DNA of 64,000 nt from Candidatus Kapaibacterium sp. (GCA_938031175.1 CALHGZ010000010.1:19508-83507); one strand, 5' to 3'; shown: positions 27,452-36,828, numbered from the stretch's first letter. Program-made: numbers and translations. Notes: generated by a model from the letters alone, not told the origin.

Positions 27452-28555
27452 ATCAGCTGTAGTTAATGGAAATCTCAAATAAATTTTAGTATACTTATGT
27501 GGAAAGCTATTAATTTTCATTTCACAATCGAATAAATTTAGGATTTTTTTAACGATTGCTATGCCCAAGCCACTACCTTGTTGTTCATATATTTTCCGTT
27601 CAAATTGAATAAATGCATCGAGTTCTCTAATTTGTTCTTCACTCATACCTCTACCATAATCCACAATCAATAAATGATAAGATTCAGTATCCTTATCAGA
27701 TTTTATTTCGACTGGTGAACCTTTTGAAGAGAATTTAAAAGCATTATCAATTAATTCACTAATTATTATTGTAAAATATTCTTCCGGGAGATTTATAGCG
27801 GAATTGGAAATTTTTAAATCTAAATCTTTTTCTCTTTGGTAGGTTTGAGCAAGTGAAATTGCTGTATCCTGAATAATAATTTCTGTTATCAATGTTTTTT
27901 TCGATTTTAACTGTTCTAATTCCTTTTTATTTATGGATAGATGTTCCAACTTTGAATAAGTAAGATATTTTTCAAATAAGGAATTTAATCTCTGCGCTGC
28001 ATTATAAATATTTTCAACCATTTCCAAGGTATCTTTTGGACTAATTGTTTCGAATTTTTTTAGAATGTAGTCAGAATAGCCAAGTATAATACTTAATGGT
28101 GTTCTAACTTCGTGTGGAATAGCTTTTTGAATGCTTGTAGTAAGGTGCTGAAACTTTTTATTATGGAGACTTTCATTATTATCAAATTTTTTCAATCTGA
28201 TTTGTATTGCCTGCAATAGGTCATCTAAATCATATGGTTTAGTTATAAAATCATCAGCACCCAGTTTCATACCATCACGAATGTCATTCCGATCAGATTT
28301 AGCAGAAAGGAAAAGGAAGGGGATTGAGGCAGTTTCTGGATTTTTTTGCAGTTCTTTTAATAATGAAAATCCATCGAGCTTAGGCATCATTATGTCAGAG
28401 ATAATTAAATCCGGTTTATGTTTAAATGCCATTTTTAAACCATCTAAACCATCCGAAGCTGATATCGTCTCGTAATTAGACAAACATAGTGCCTTTATTA
28501 AATCTCTACGGATCTCTGATTCATCTTCGATAATTAGTATCTTTTTGGGCATCAC
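27446..28555 (-). CDS. Response-regulator/histidine kinase fusion
   Basis: 369 residues. A receiver domain comes first (residues 4-120; acceptor Asp54 in IISDIMMPK, Lys106 in FITKPYD), directly followed by a HisKA dimerisation helix with His148 in IPHEVRTPLSIILGYSDYI and a HATPase_c domain (N-box ELIDNAFKFSSKG, G1 VDYGRGMS, G2 GSGLGIAIVKK). It has no transmembrane segment, so it is cytosolic. Such REC-HK proteins relay phosphate from another kinase. It is the last gene of a four-gene signalling operon; the GAF-PAS kinase immediately upstream is the obvious partner. Confidence 0.92.
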   Translation of the reverse strand: MMPKKILIIEDESEIRRDLIKALCLSNYETISASDGLDGLKMAFKHKPDLIISDIMMPKLDGFSLLKELQKNPETASIPFLFLSAKSDRNDIRDGMKLGADDFITKPYDLDDLLQAIQIRLKKFDNNESLHNKKFQHLTTSIQKAIPHEVRTPLSIILGYSDYILKKFETISPKDTLEMVENIYNAAQRLNSLFEKYLTYSKLEHLSINKKELEQLKSKKTLITEIIIQDTAISLAQTYQREKDLDLKISNSAINLPEEYFTIIISELIDNAFKFSSKGSPVEIKSDKDTESYHLLIVDYGRGMSEEQIRELDAFIQFERKIYEQQGSGLGIAIVKKILNLFDCEMKINSFPHKYTKIYLRFPLTTADL

Positions 28556-28561
28556 TCAAAC

Positions 28562-30322
28562 CTAATTTTTAATAGGTATAGTTACAGTGAAAACAGAACC
28601 TTGATTCAATTTGCTCTTTACGGAAATTTTCCCGTTCAATATTTCTAAAGCTCTTAAAATAATTGACATTCCTAGACCTGTACCAGATATATTCCCGACA
28701 TTTTTACCTCTGAAAAATAAATCGAAAATTCTATTTTGTTCTTCTTCAGCAATTCCAATGCCATAATCTTTAACTTTTAAATTTAATTGATTATCTTTTA
28801 AGGCTACATCAATTTCAATAGGTTTGTCATCATCTGAATATTTAACAGCATTGGAAACCAAATTAACTATAATATGTCTTAATAATTTGCTATCTATATT
28901 AATTTCTGAGTTGTTACCCTCGAAATTGTAATTTATAATACGCTTCGCGGGAAGAGTTAATTGAAAATCATTTATAACATTCTTGCAGAATTCATCAATT
29001 TTAATTTTTATTGGATTTGATTTTATTTTATCAATATCAGATTTTCCAATAAAAATTACATTTTCAATTAAATCTTTCATAAAATCTACTGTTTTAATAA
29101 TTCTATCGAGATACTCTTTCTTTTCTTCGTCATTTAGAGCAGAGTAGAATTTTTCTACTAATTGAGCAGAGGAGCGGATAATTGTTAGTGGTGTTCTAAA
29201 TTCATGGGAAACCATAGATACAAATTTTGTTTTTAGATCGCTCAATTCTTTTTCTCTTTCAAGCATTCTGATAAGCTCTTTCTGAGCGTTTTCCTTTTCC
29301 TTAATTTCATTTTTCAATTTATGAACTAATAATTGCAAATCTTCGGTTCTTTCCTGTACTTTTAATTCTAATAGTTCATTTGCTTGTTTAAGAGCTAATT
29401 CAGCTTTTTTACGCTCGCTGATATCGATAAAGCTCTCTATCCTATAATAATTGTTACCTGTATTAATAAATGAGACGGTTCTCAGTATTGGAATTAATTT
29501 GCCATTTGACTTTTTCAAATTAGATTCAAAATTTCTTTTATTTTCGATTAGCTGACCGATTTTGATGTTATTATTCTCATCAAAATCAAGATATTGTCTA
29601 TAATTATTTCCAATAATGTTGAATTCTTTGTCACCAATCATTTCAGCTGCTACTGGATTCGATTTAATGATTTCTTCGGTTTTATTGTCAATTACTAAAA
29701 TACCTGTATGTACAGAATCAAAAATAGCATTTAACTCACGTTTACTTTGTGCCAAATGCATTGTTCTGAGAGCTACTTTTTGTTCTAATATTTCTTTCGT
29801 TTGATTGAGATGTTTTATTAACAAAGAATTATCAATAGTGCTAGCAAATAAATTTCCAAATAAGAGGCATATTTCAAGAAAAATCGAACTAATTTTTTCC
29901 GGTAAATATTCGAATACAAGTAACAGAATACCGAAAACACCGCTTGAGACGATAAGTGGAATTGAAATGCAATATTCATTAGATTTGGCGGATTTTTCAG
30001 TTTTATGTGATTTCACAGACATTGTCTGATATGATTTACCCAAAGCCCCTTTATCAATTAATTTATTTAATAAATCAATGGACATATCTTTTAATTCATT
30101 TGGTAGAGTCATTTTGTGATCAAATGCAAGAGTCTCTTTATTCAATAAAAATACAGAGGCTGATTTTATATTTGGAATTTGTAAATAAACATTAAGTCCC
30201 TGTTTTATTATTTCGTGTATTCTTATCGTAGAATAACGGGAATAAATATAGTTATCAATACTTTCTAAAAAATCTTTCCATTCTTCTCTTATTAACTCAT
30301 TTTTTCTGGAATTTGTGTTCAT
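28562..30322 (-). CDS. GAF-PAS sensor histidine kinase
   Basis: 586 residues, soluble. Order of domains: GAF-like (about 30-165), coiled coil, PAS (about 190-305, ending YRIESFIDISERKKAE), long coiled coil (305-362), HisKA with His373 in MVSHEFRTPLTII, and HATPase_c (NLVSNAVKYSDDDKP, VKDYGIGIAEEEQ, GTGLGMSIILRALE). No receiver or TM is present, so the signal is probably cytosolic. It ends 6 bp before the REC-kinase gene and starts 12 bp after the HDOD gene. Confidence 0.92.
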   Translation of the reverse strand: MNTNSRKNELIREEWKDFLESIDNYIYSRYSTIRIHEIIKQGLNVYLQIPNIKSASVFLLNKETLAFDHKMTLPNELKDMSIDLLNKLIDKGALGKSYQTMSVKSHKTEKSAKSNEYCISIPLIVSSGVFGILLLVFEYLPEKISSIFLEICLLFGNLFASTIDNSLLIKHLNQTKEILEQKVALRTMHLAQSKRELNAIFDSVHTGILVIDNKTEEIIKSNPVAAEMIGDKEFNIIGNNYRQYLDFDENNNIKIGQLIENKRNFESNLKKSNGKLIPILRTVSFINTGNNYYRIESFIDISERKKAELALKQANELLELKVQERTEDLQLLVHKLKNEIKEKENAQKELIRMLEREKELSDLKTKFVSMVSHEFRTPLTIIRSSAQLVEKFYSALNDEEKKEYLDRIIKTVDFMKDLIENVIFIGKSDIDKIKSNPIKIKIDEFCKNVINDFQLTLPAKRIINYNFEGNNSEINIDSKLLRHIIVNLVSNAVKYSDDDKPIEIDVALKDNQLNLKVKDYGIGIAEEEQNRIFDLFFRGKNVGNISGTGLGMSIILRALEILNGKISVKSKLNQGSVFTVTIPIKN

Positions 30323-30334
30323 TTATGGTTAAAA

Positions 30335-31180
30335 TTAGTTTGATAAAAGTATTTCTGTATATTCATTATAATCTTGAATTATTTTAGGTATTGCGTTTTT
30401 AATCGCACCTTCAGGGAAGTTCAATTTTTCCCATACCAATATATTCGGTTGAGGTATAATTTCTTCAAAGCTAACACCAAATTCAAGGGCAGTGGCAATA
30501 ATATTTGCAATATGTAATGTAGCAACTAAAAAATCTACTCTACCATTGACCATACCGGTATTGTGATAACTGATTGCATTAACCAATAAACGGGGCAACT
30601 TCCATTTTTCAGCAAGCATTTGACCGGCAATAGTATGAGTAATCCCAAGAATCAATTGTTCCGCTTGTCTGATTTCTAAATTATTAGTTATAGCATAATC
30701 AATAACTTTTTGATATTCATCATGGTAGTACTTATAAAAAAATAATTTTCCAATATCGTGTAAAATTCCGGCTATAAAATAGTTTTCAAGATTTTTTATT
30801 GCCATTAACGCACCTAAATTCCTGTTTATTACACCAACAGCAATAGAATGCTTCCATAAATCAATTGCACTTATGTGTGAATTACCATTATTATTGAAAA
30901 GATTTATAATTTTCAAAGTACTGACTAAATTTTTTACTTCATCAAAACCGAGGTAAAATATAGCTTTTGTAATTGTATCAATATTGATACGAAAACCAAA
31001 CAAAGATGAATTTGCTGCTTTGAGAATTTTAGCAGTAGCAGCTTGATCTTTCGATAAAATATCAGCTGCATCATTTATTGTCGAACGAGGATTTGCCATA
31101 ACTTCCGACAATGCAATATAAATTGTCGGTAGTGTTGGGAATTCATTCACTTTATTGATAATATTTTGAATATGATTCAA
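30335..31180 (-). CDS. HDOD domain protein
   Basis: 281 residues. The HDOD domain covers about residues 5-205, beginning VNEFPTLPTIYIALSEVMAN, with ILSKDQAATAKILKAANSSL, HSIAVGVINRNLG and AGILHDIGKLFFYKY. HDOD domains are HD-superfamily modules with partly lost metal ligands that act as protein-interaction domains in signalling. Here a 'LHDIGK' motif is intact. It sits between a small module of the DUF3391-like type and two kinases. Confidence 0.88.
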   Translation of the reverse strand: MNHIQNIINKVNEFPTLPTIYIALSEVMANPRSTINDAADILSKDQAATAKILKAANSSLFGFRINIDTITKAIFYLGFDEVKNLVSTLKIINLFNNNGNSHISAIDLWKHSIAVGVINRNLGALMAIKNLENYFIAGILHDIGKLFFYKYYHDEYQKVIDYAITNNLEIRQAEQLILGITHTIAGQMLAEKWKLPRLLVNAISYHNTGMVNGRVDFLVATLHIANIIATALEFGVSFEEIIPQPNILVWEKLNFPEGAIKNAIPKIIQDYNEYTEILLSN

Positions 31181-31183
31181 TTA

Positions 31184-31510
31184 TTACTTTATTTTTTGTG
31201 TTAATAATTTTTTTGCTAATGTTATAGTAGCAATTTCAATAACTTCTTTTTCAATATGATTTCTTGGTTGCCATAAAATTTTGTTCTTTATTTTATCACG
31301 AGCTATTTCCATTATTTCATCAGGGATATAATCGTTAGCACTTTCCTCAATATTAACTTCAACTGAATATATATTCCATTTTTTTAATAATTGTTTATGA
31401 TTATCATCAAGTACTGTGCCAGCAGGTAATAAAATTTGATTAAATTTATTCACAAGTGGCTTAGCCAATTTCATACCAGACTTAATTTTATCAATGCGTA
31501 TGTAAGTCAT
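31184..31510 (-). CDS. Small signalling-associated protein (DUF3391-like N-terminal HD-GYP module)
   Basis: 108 residues. The N-terminal 55 residues hold KIKSGMKLAKPLVNKFNQIL and LLPAGTVLDDNHKQLLKKW. This is the 'GMxL...LLPAGxxLxxxxxxxL' pattern found fused to HD-GYP and HDOD proteins. The rest is helical. It opens the operon with HDOD and two kinases (3-bp gap). A similar module forms the C-terminus of the receiver/HD-GYP protein at about 37.6-38.8 kb. Biochemical role unknown. Confidence 0.65.
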   Translation of the reverse strand: MTYIRIDKIKSGMKLAKPLVNKFNQILLPAGTVLDDNHKQLLKKWNIYSVEVNIEESANDYIPDEIMEIARDKIKNKILWQPRNHIEKEVIEIATITLAKKLLTQKIK

Positions 31511-31646
31511 TTCAATTACATTAAAATTTATTCATTAAAAATAATTAATTTATTTCAAAAAATCAAGTCTAATATTTGAAATTGTGTATTATACTTCTAT
31601 AATATAATGAAACAATTAATATGATGAAACAATAAGTATGCCAGAA

Positions 31647-33059
31647 TTATCTAGTAAGGTCTATAAATATGATAAAAATTATTAATGCTATTAGGAGGAA
31701 AACACCGATTTGCTGGAAAGCTAATTTTATTTTCAGCGGAATTTCTCGTCGAATTATACCTTCTATTAAAGTCATTAATAGATGACCACCATCGAGAGCA
31801 GGGAATGGCAAAATATTAATAACTGCAAGTGAAATAGATAATAAAGCTGTAAATGTAAGGAAGTTTGCAATTCCAAGTTCAGCCTGCTGTGATGCGTTTT
31901 TTGCAATGAATATGGGACCGCCAATTGATTGTTTAACAGAAACTTTGCCTTCTATCATTTTTGAAATGGAATTTATAAGAAGATTCAAAGCGCCAATTGA
32001 TTGATTGAATCCTGCGGCAAAAGCTTCAATAATGTTATATTGTCGAATTATAACATTTCCAACATAAACATCAGTAATTTTAGCACCAATTTTCTTGTCT
32101 TCGTTTGGTTGAATTGAATCAGCAAGTATTTTATCGCCTCTTTTCCACTCTATATATAACTTTCTATGAGCATTACGTTCAATGATGGATATAAATTGAT
32201 TGATATTATTTATTGAAGTTTTATTGACTGCAACAATTGTATCCCCGGCTTTAATGCCGGCTTTACCAGCAGGCCAGGTGGTCATTACTTCAGAAACATA
32301 AACTTTTAAATTGATTGGATAAATACCGAAACCAGCTTCAAAAGTATCGACATTTTTCATTGTATCGAGAATTGCTTTACCGTCAACTTTTAAGTTCAAT
32401 TGCTGATTATTTCTTAAAATCATTACAGTTTTTGTTTCGCCGAAATTTTCAATTGTAATTTTATCTCGAATTTCCTGCCAATATTTGACTTCGTGTTCAT
32501 TAATGGCAAGAATTTTGTCACCGACTCTGAAACCTGATTCATAAGCTAATGAATTTGGTCTGACGTAACCAATTTCATTAACTTCTGTCATAATTTCACC
32601 CTTTGAAAAAGATAGTATGCTGAAAATAAAGACAGCAAGTAAAAAATTCATTATAACACCACCACTCAAAACAAATGCTTTTTGTAGAGTATTTTTAGAA
32701 CGAAACTCCCAAGGTTTAGGTTCAGATCTAGTAAATTTTGTATCAAGGCTTTCATCGACCATTCCTGCAATTTTGACATAACCACCAATAGGCAAAATTG
32801 CTAATCTATAATCGCAATACCAGTCGTTTTCAGAGGAATTTTCTGATGATTCATCGGATTGAGGTACATTTTTGGGTAAATTACCAAAAGTAAAGCCGAA
32901 TCTCTTATTAAATCCAAGTAATCTATAACCCATTCCGATAGAAAATACCTCCGTTCGCATTCCTGTGAGTCTGGCTGCTATGAAATGACCCAATTCGTGG
33001 ATTAATATAAGGATTCCGACTACTAAAATAAAATAAAATACGCTGTTAAAAAATTCCAT
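31647..33059 (-). CDS. rseP: RIP zinc metalloprotease RseP-like (site-2 protease)
   Basis: 470 residues. TM1 contains the metal motif HELGH (His21, Glu22, His25), and the third ligand lies in the NILPFPALDGGHLL segment near residue 423. Two PDZ domains lie between (about 165-235 and 240-315), each with a carboxylate-binding loop in a 'PNSLAYESGFRVGDKI' or 'PAGKAGIKAGDTIVAVN' context. GGYVKIAGM is the family's GFVK-like segment. Site-2 proteases cleave anti-sigma factors or leftover signal peptides in the membrane. Residues about 62-80 form a Ser/Asp/Glu-rich insertion on the cytoplasmic side. It stands alone, 79 bp from rng. Confidence 0.92.
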   Translation of the reverse strand: MEFFNSVFYFILVVGILILIHELGHFIAARLTGMRTEVFSIGMGYRLLGFNKRFGFTFGNLPKNVPQSDESSENSSENDWYCDYRLAILPIGGYVKIAGMVDESLDTKFTRSEPKPWEFRSKNTLQKAFVLSGGVIMNFLLAVFIFSILSFSKGEIMTEVNEIGYVRPNSLAYESGFRVGDKILAINEHEVKYWQEIRDKITIENFGETKTVMILRNNQQLNLKVDGKAILDTMKNVDTFEAGFGIYPINLKVYVSEVMTTWPAGKAGIKAGDTIVAVNKTSINNINQFISIIERNAHRKLYIEWKRGDKILADSIQPNEDKKIGAKITDVYVGNVIIRQYNIIEAFAAGFNQSIGALNLLINSISKMIEGKVSVKQSIGGPIFIAKNASQQAELGIANFLTFTALLSISLAVINILPFPALDGGHLLMTLIEGIIRREIPLKIKLAFQQIGVFLLIALIIFIIFIDLTR

Positions 33060-33138
33060 AAATAATCAATGTTGTTACAGAAAATACAAGACGTTAAATT
33101 TGCAATATAATTTAATTAAGATAAAATAAAAAATTATC

Positions 33139-34788
33139 TCAAAGATAATCCCTTGTTATTTCGTTACCTGTTTTAGCGGAAAAAAAACGGAAATCATCTA
33201 GTCCAAGATTATAATCAGGTATCAGTTTTATTTTTATAAAGTATTTTAACATCAGTTTTGTTAATTTGGATAAAGTTCCGCTTGTAATATAATCAGCAAT
33301 TGAAGGGTGAAGATGTAATAATAGTCTGAATTCACGGGATTTTGAACGGAAATTTTTTAACCATCTTTCAATAGAATTAATCAGGACGGTTTTCGAAGTA
33401 ACTCTTCCAGAACCATTACACAGAGGGCATATTTCGCTTGTTTTTTCTACTATATTTTGATTTATTCTTTGACGCGTGATTTGCATCAGACTCAATTGGG
33501 TGAGTGGATAAATGACAGTTTTAGCTCTATCTTTGGTTAAAAGTGACTTCATTTCTAAATATATTTTTTTTCTATTTTGTTCATTTTCCATATCAATAAA
33601 ATCAATTATGATCATACCACCAATGTCACGTAGTCTAAGTTGCCTTGCAATTTCTTTTACAGCCTCTAAATTAACACGAAGTGCATTTTTTTCTTGTTCC
33701 TTATCAATTGCCTTACCTGAATTTACATCAATTACCGTCATTGCTTCTGTTTGGTCAATTACTATTGAACCGCCGCTACTTAGCGGAACACGTCGTTTGT
33801 AGGTAAGTCTCAGGTCTTTTTCTATACCATAAAAGTCAAAAACGGGTTTATCGCCTGTATAAAATTCAAGTTTGTCAATTAGATCGGGTGAATTTTTTTT
33901 GAGATAATTTAAAATTTCTTTGTATATTTTTTTTGAATCTACAATTAATCTATCAACTTGGTCGTTGAATAAGTCTCGGATAATGCTAGATGTTAATTGC
34001 ATATCTTGGTATAACAGACAAGGGCTTTTTGATTTTCTTACTTTTAGTTCGATTTCTTTCCATATGTCGAGTAAATTATTCCAATCTTTTTTTAATTCTT
34101 CGTCGGATTTTCCATTTGCAGCAGTTCTTATAATACATCCAAATCCCTTAGGAATAATCTTTTTTGCTATCGAACGTAATCTTTTCCGCTCGTTTATAGA
34201 GTTGATTTTGCGGGATATACCAAGTAAATTGTCAAATGGTAATAGTACTAAGTTTCTTCCGGGTATTGCAATTTTTGTTGAAACTTTTACACCTTTATTT
34301 CCATAAGCTTCTCTTACAACCTGAACAATAAGATCTTGTTTAGGTTGAATATTTATCTGCACTTCACCGAATTTTTTTGTATAAAAAGTAGCAAAGCTTC
34401 CATTATTTTTTATTTGTTCTGGTTTTACTTTTCTTAATGCAACGTTTACTTTGCTATCATAAATTTTTTTATAATTAGATTCATCATTTAATAAATCATC
34501 TTCTTCATCATCGAGTTCGAAATCCAATTCTTCTTCTTCTTTTGAAAGGAATTGTTCTAAGGATTCATCAACATCAGAAAAATGGAGAAAGGCATCCTGT
34601 TTAAGTCCGATATCTATGAAAGCTGCATTTAATCCTTGAACAATTTTTCTAACTTTTCCTAAATATATATTACCGACAAATCTCTCTTTATCAGGCAATT
34701 CAATATAATATTCGGCTAATTTATCATCTTCAGTAATAGCAATTCGAACTTCGTCAATGGTGGAATTAATTATAATTTTTTTATTCAT
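33139..34788 (-). CDS. rng: Ribonuclease G/E
   Basis: 549 residues. An S1 RNA-binding domain (about 36-180) is followed by the RNase H-like and catalytic DNase I-like parts. Catalytic aspartates lie in MTVIDVNSGKA and MIIIDFIDMEN, and the zinc-link is CPLCNGSGRV. It lacks the long disordered degradosome tail of E. coli RNase E, so it is RNase G-like. It cleaves single-stranded A/U-rich RNA and matures 16S rRNA 5' ends. An acidic insertion at residues 83-103 (KEEEELDFELDDEEDDLL) breaks the S1 domain. The SRP RNA gene is 70 bp upstream on the same strand. Confidence 0.94.
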   Translation of the reverse strand: MNKKIIINSTIDEVRIAITEDDKLAEYYIELPDKERFVGNIYLGKVRKIVQGLNAAFIDIGLKQDAFLHFSDVDESLEQFLSKEEEELDFELDDEEDDLLNDESNYKKIYDSKVNVALRKVKPEQIKNNGSFATFYTKKFGEVQINIQPKQDLIVQVVREAYGNKGVKVSTKIAIPGRNLVLLPFDNLLGISRKINSINERKRLRSIAKKIIPKGFGCIIRTAANGKSDEELKKDWNNLLDIWKEIELKVRKSKSPCLLYQDMQLTSSIIRDLFNDQVDRLIVDSKKIYKEILNYLKKNSPDLIDKLEFYTGDKPVFDFYGIEKDLRLTYKRRVPLSSGGSIVIDQTEAMTVIDVNSGKAIDKEQEKNALRVNLEAVKEIARQLRLRDIGGMIIIDFIDMENEQNRKKIYLEMKSLLTKDRAKTVIYPLTQLSLMQITRQRINQNIVEKTSEICPLCNGSGRVTSKTVLINSIERWLKNFRSKSREFRLLLHLHPSIADYITSGTLSKLTKLMLKYFIKIKLIPDYNLGLDDFRFFSAKTGNEITRDYL

Positions 34789-34858
34789 AGTAATCTTTAA
34801 GATATTTTAATATTTAATAGACGAATGAAAATTTAATTTTATATTTAAATAAAATTAG

Positions 34859-34953
34859 GTCAAGTTTGCCGTTGCACCCTAAATATGAGCTGACCGCTGC
34901 TTCCTTCCGGACCTGACGGGGTTGGGCTCAATTTAGTCGCACGGGACTTGACC
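34859..34953 (-). ncRNA. ffs: Signal recognition particle RNA (4.5S, small bacterial type)
   Basis: On the reverse strand the core CAGGTCCGGAAGGAAGCAG is the universally conserved SRP domain IV with GGAA tetraloop and asymmetric loop. The ends GGTCAAG and CTTGACC pair to close a 95-nt hairpin, the normal size of the short Gram-negative form. The RNA scaffolds Ffh for co-translational targeting of membrane proteins. Its promoter lies at 34968-34998. Confidence 0.95.
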
Positions 34954-34967
34954 TTGAATTTTCTTCA

Positions 34968-34998
34968 CAAAATTATGAATTTAAGTTTGCTTTTGCAA
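34968..34998 (-). promoter_or_regulatory. Bacteroidota-type promoter of the SRP RNA gene
   Basis: Reverse strand: TTG (-33), exactly 20 bp, TAATTTTG (-7, consensus TAnnTTTG). Transcription would begin about 34961, just before the RNA's 5' end at 34953. It is back-to-back with the tRNA-Arg promoter, only 5 bp separating the two -33 elements. Confidence 0.8.
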
Positions 34999-35003
34999 AT
35001 CTC

Positions 35004-35034
35004 TTGTATAAAAAAATAAAAACACTTAAATTTG
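35004..35034 (+). promoter_or_regulatory. Bacteroidota-type promoter of tRNA-Arg
   Basis: TTG, 20 bp, TAAATTTG; predicted start of transcription near 35041, six bases before the tRNA. Same spacing as three other promoters in this window. Confidence 0.8.
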
Positions 35035-35046
35035 TAGTCTTCAAAT

Positions 35047-35120
<74 letters not shown>

Positions 35121-35166
35121 CTTTTTTATTTATATTTTGATTTATGACTTTTAATCAATGTGAATT

Positions 35167-35865
35167 ATGCATTGTCTTTATGTACCAAATCTACAAAAGA
35201 ATCAGTCAATTATTGCCATAGAAGGGGATGAATTACTACACGTTAAAAGTTTAAGAATTAAAAAAGGGGAGAAGATTATATTAACAAACGGCAAAGGCCT
35301 ATCCGCTATATCTTTTTTAACAAATCTGAAACCAAAAGAATACACTTTTAATTGCCTAGAATTTGTCGAAAATATGAACGAAAGCAAATATAAGATTGGA
35401 TTAGCTCTACCAATTCTTGATAATAAAAGTAGATTTGAATTTGCTTTAGAAAAATCTATTGAGCTTGGGGTAACTGATTTTTATATAGTTCATTTTAAAT
35501 ACTCACAAAAAATTAACATTAATCCCGAAAGAGTGATGGCAAAAGTCATATCTGCTTTGAAACAATGCTGTAGATCTAAACTACCGAATATTCATTATTC
35601 ATTGAAATTCGATGATTTGCTGTTACTTGCTTGTAAGTGGGATAATGTTATAATATCTGATTTTAATGGCATTAGACCCAAGCAAATTGTCAAATCAGAT
35701 TCTTTAGTAATTATAGGTCCGGAGGGTGGATTCTCTGATAATGAAATGTCAAAATTTATTGATTTACCTAATGCAATGTTATGGAAAATATCATCGAGGA
35801 TATTGCGTTCAGAGACAGCTGCTATAGTAACATTAAGTTTGGTTGCTAACTCACTTGAAAGCTAA
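35167..35865 (+). CDS. rsmE: 16S rRNA (uracil-1498-N3)-methyltransferase
   Basis: 232 residues, SPOUT superfamily. The N-terminal PUA-like domain (1-70) begins MHCLYVPNL and has GDELLHVKSLRIKKGEKI. The knotted C-terminal domain has FEFALEKSIELGVTDFY, KVISALKQCCRSKLPNI, the SAM-binding LVIIGPEGGFSDNEM and ISSRILRSETAAIVTLSLV. All are RsmE signatures. It methylates U1498 in the decoding region of the 30S subunit. It follows tRNA-Arg by 46 bp and may share its promoter. Confidence 0.93.
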   Translation: MHCLYVPNLQKNQSIIAIEGDELLHVKSLRIKKGEKIILTNGKGLSAISFLTNLKPKEYTFNCLEFVENMNESKYKIGLALPILDNKSRFEFALEKSIELGVTDFYIVHFKYSQKININPERVMAKVISALKQCCRSKLPNIHYSLKFDDLLLLACKWDNVIISDFNGIRPKQIVKSDSLVIIGPEGGFSDNEMSKFIDLPNAMLWKISSRILRSETAAIVTLSLVANSLES

Positions 35866-35874
35866 TGGAACTGG

Positions 35875-36828
35875 CTATTCAAAAAAGCTTTTTAAATGCA
35901 AACCTATTTTTAAACCAAATTGATATTGATGCCAATTTGCATCCAACAAAAATGAATTTAACTGATAATTAAAGAATAGTTGCAAAAATAATCCTTGATC
36001 CATTGATTTAAAATCATAGCCTAATCCTAATTCAAGATTATATCTATTAAAATTTATTCCTTTTGGATAACTCTTTGAAAATACAACTGTTGTATCAACT
36101 CCATTTGAGTATCTTATATCGTCTTTTGCATTTGCAATTTGATAATATTGTATTGCAGTGTTTTTCAAGGGGTATTTATAATTGAAGCCGATGTAAAAAT
36201 AATATATAGAAGAGGTTTTGTAACCTAATCCCTCAAAATAAGCCCCATAAATTGGGATAAGCAAGCCCGTCCCAAGGTTAATCAAAATCTCTTCGAGATA
36301 GAAGATACAGGCTTCTTTTAATTCTTTCAATTCTCCGTATTTATTAATGTATTGTTTTGAATTATCAATAGAATTTAAGAAACTATTTGTCCAGGAAATG
36401 CCGGAATTAAATTTTACAACCATTGGTAATCCTGTGGAAATTTCGGCAGATAAACCTAAATTTAAAAAATATGATTCCGGATATTCATCTTCCTCTGTAT
36501 AACTAAATGCTTTTTTTATTTTCCTTTCATCATCCTCAAGCCAGAGTCTTCCAAAAAAAGGATTTTTGGTTTCAACTAAATAACTTGATCTTAAATTTGA
36601 TGCTAAATTGAAATTATAAGCTAAATCAGTAAAAAAGGAATAATTGAAATTTCCAATGCGATCATTTGGGAATAATCCCGTACTTTTATAAATTATAATT
36701 TCATCAATTTTGATTTCAAAATCTTCTAAATTGAGATTTTTCAATTTTGAAAAATCATCATCTTCTCCAAACATAGGAATCACAAGAAGTATAAACCAAA
36801 TTAATATGAGTAGTCTTTTTACCATCAC
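35875..36828 (-). CDS. Exported protein, probable outer-membrane beta-barrel
   Basis: 317 residues with a signal peptide (MVKRLLILIWFILLVIPMFG). Alternating hydrophobic/polar strands rich in Tyr, Phe, Asn and Gly run to the end, for example SIYYFYIGFNYKYPL and YNLELGLGYDFKS, with a final strand QYQFGLKIGLHLKSFF that ends in an aromatic, as barrels do. I do not recognise the family. It overlaps by 4 bp (ATGA) with the upstream T9SS-tailed protein gene, so the two are coupled; it could serve the surface presentation of that protein. Confidence 0.6.
   Translation of the reverse strand: MMVKRLLILIWFILLVIPMFGEDDDFSKLKNLNLEDFEIKIDEIIIYKSTGLFPNDRIGNFNYSFFTDLAYNFNLASNLRSSYLVETKNPFFGRLWLEDDERKIKKAFSYTEEDEYPESYFLNLGLSAEISTGLPMVVKFNSGISWTNSFLNSIDNSKQYINKYGELKELKEACIFYLEEILINLGTGLLIPIYGAYFEGLGYKTSSIYYFYIGFNYKYPLKNTAIQYYQIANAKDDIRYSNGVDTTVVFSKSYPKGINFNRYNLELGLGYDFKSMDQGLFLQLFFNYQLNSFLLDANWHQYQFGLKIGLHLKSFFE

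Noticed and set aside
33512..34306. Two forward ORFs (96 and 128 residues) opposite rng
   Set aside because: Antisense of the RNase G catalytic region; no independent evidence.
34834..34857. A+T inverted repeat after the SRP RNA as a terminator
   Set aside because: The 9-bp stem has only A-T pairs and lacks a following T-run on the reverse strand, so it is too weak to call.
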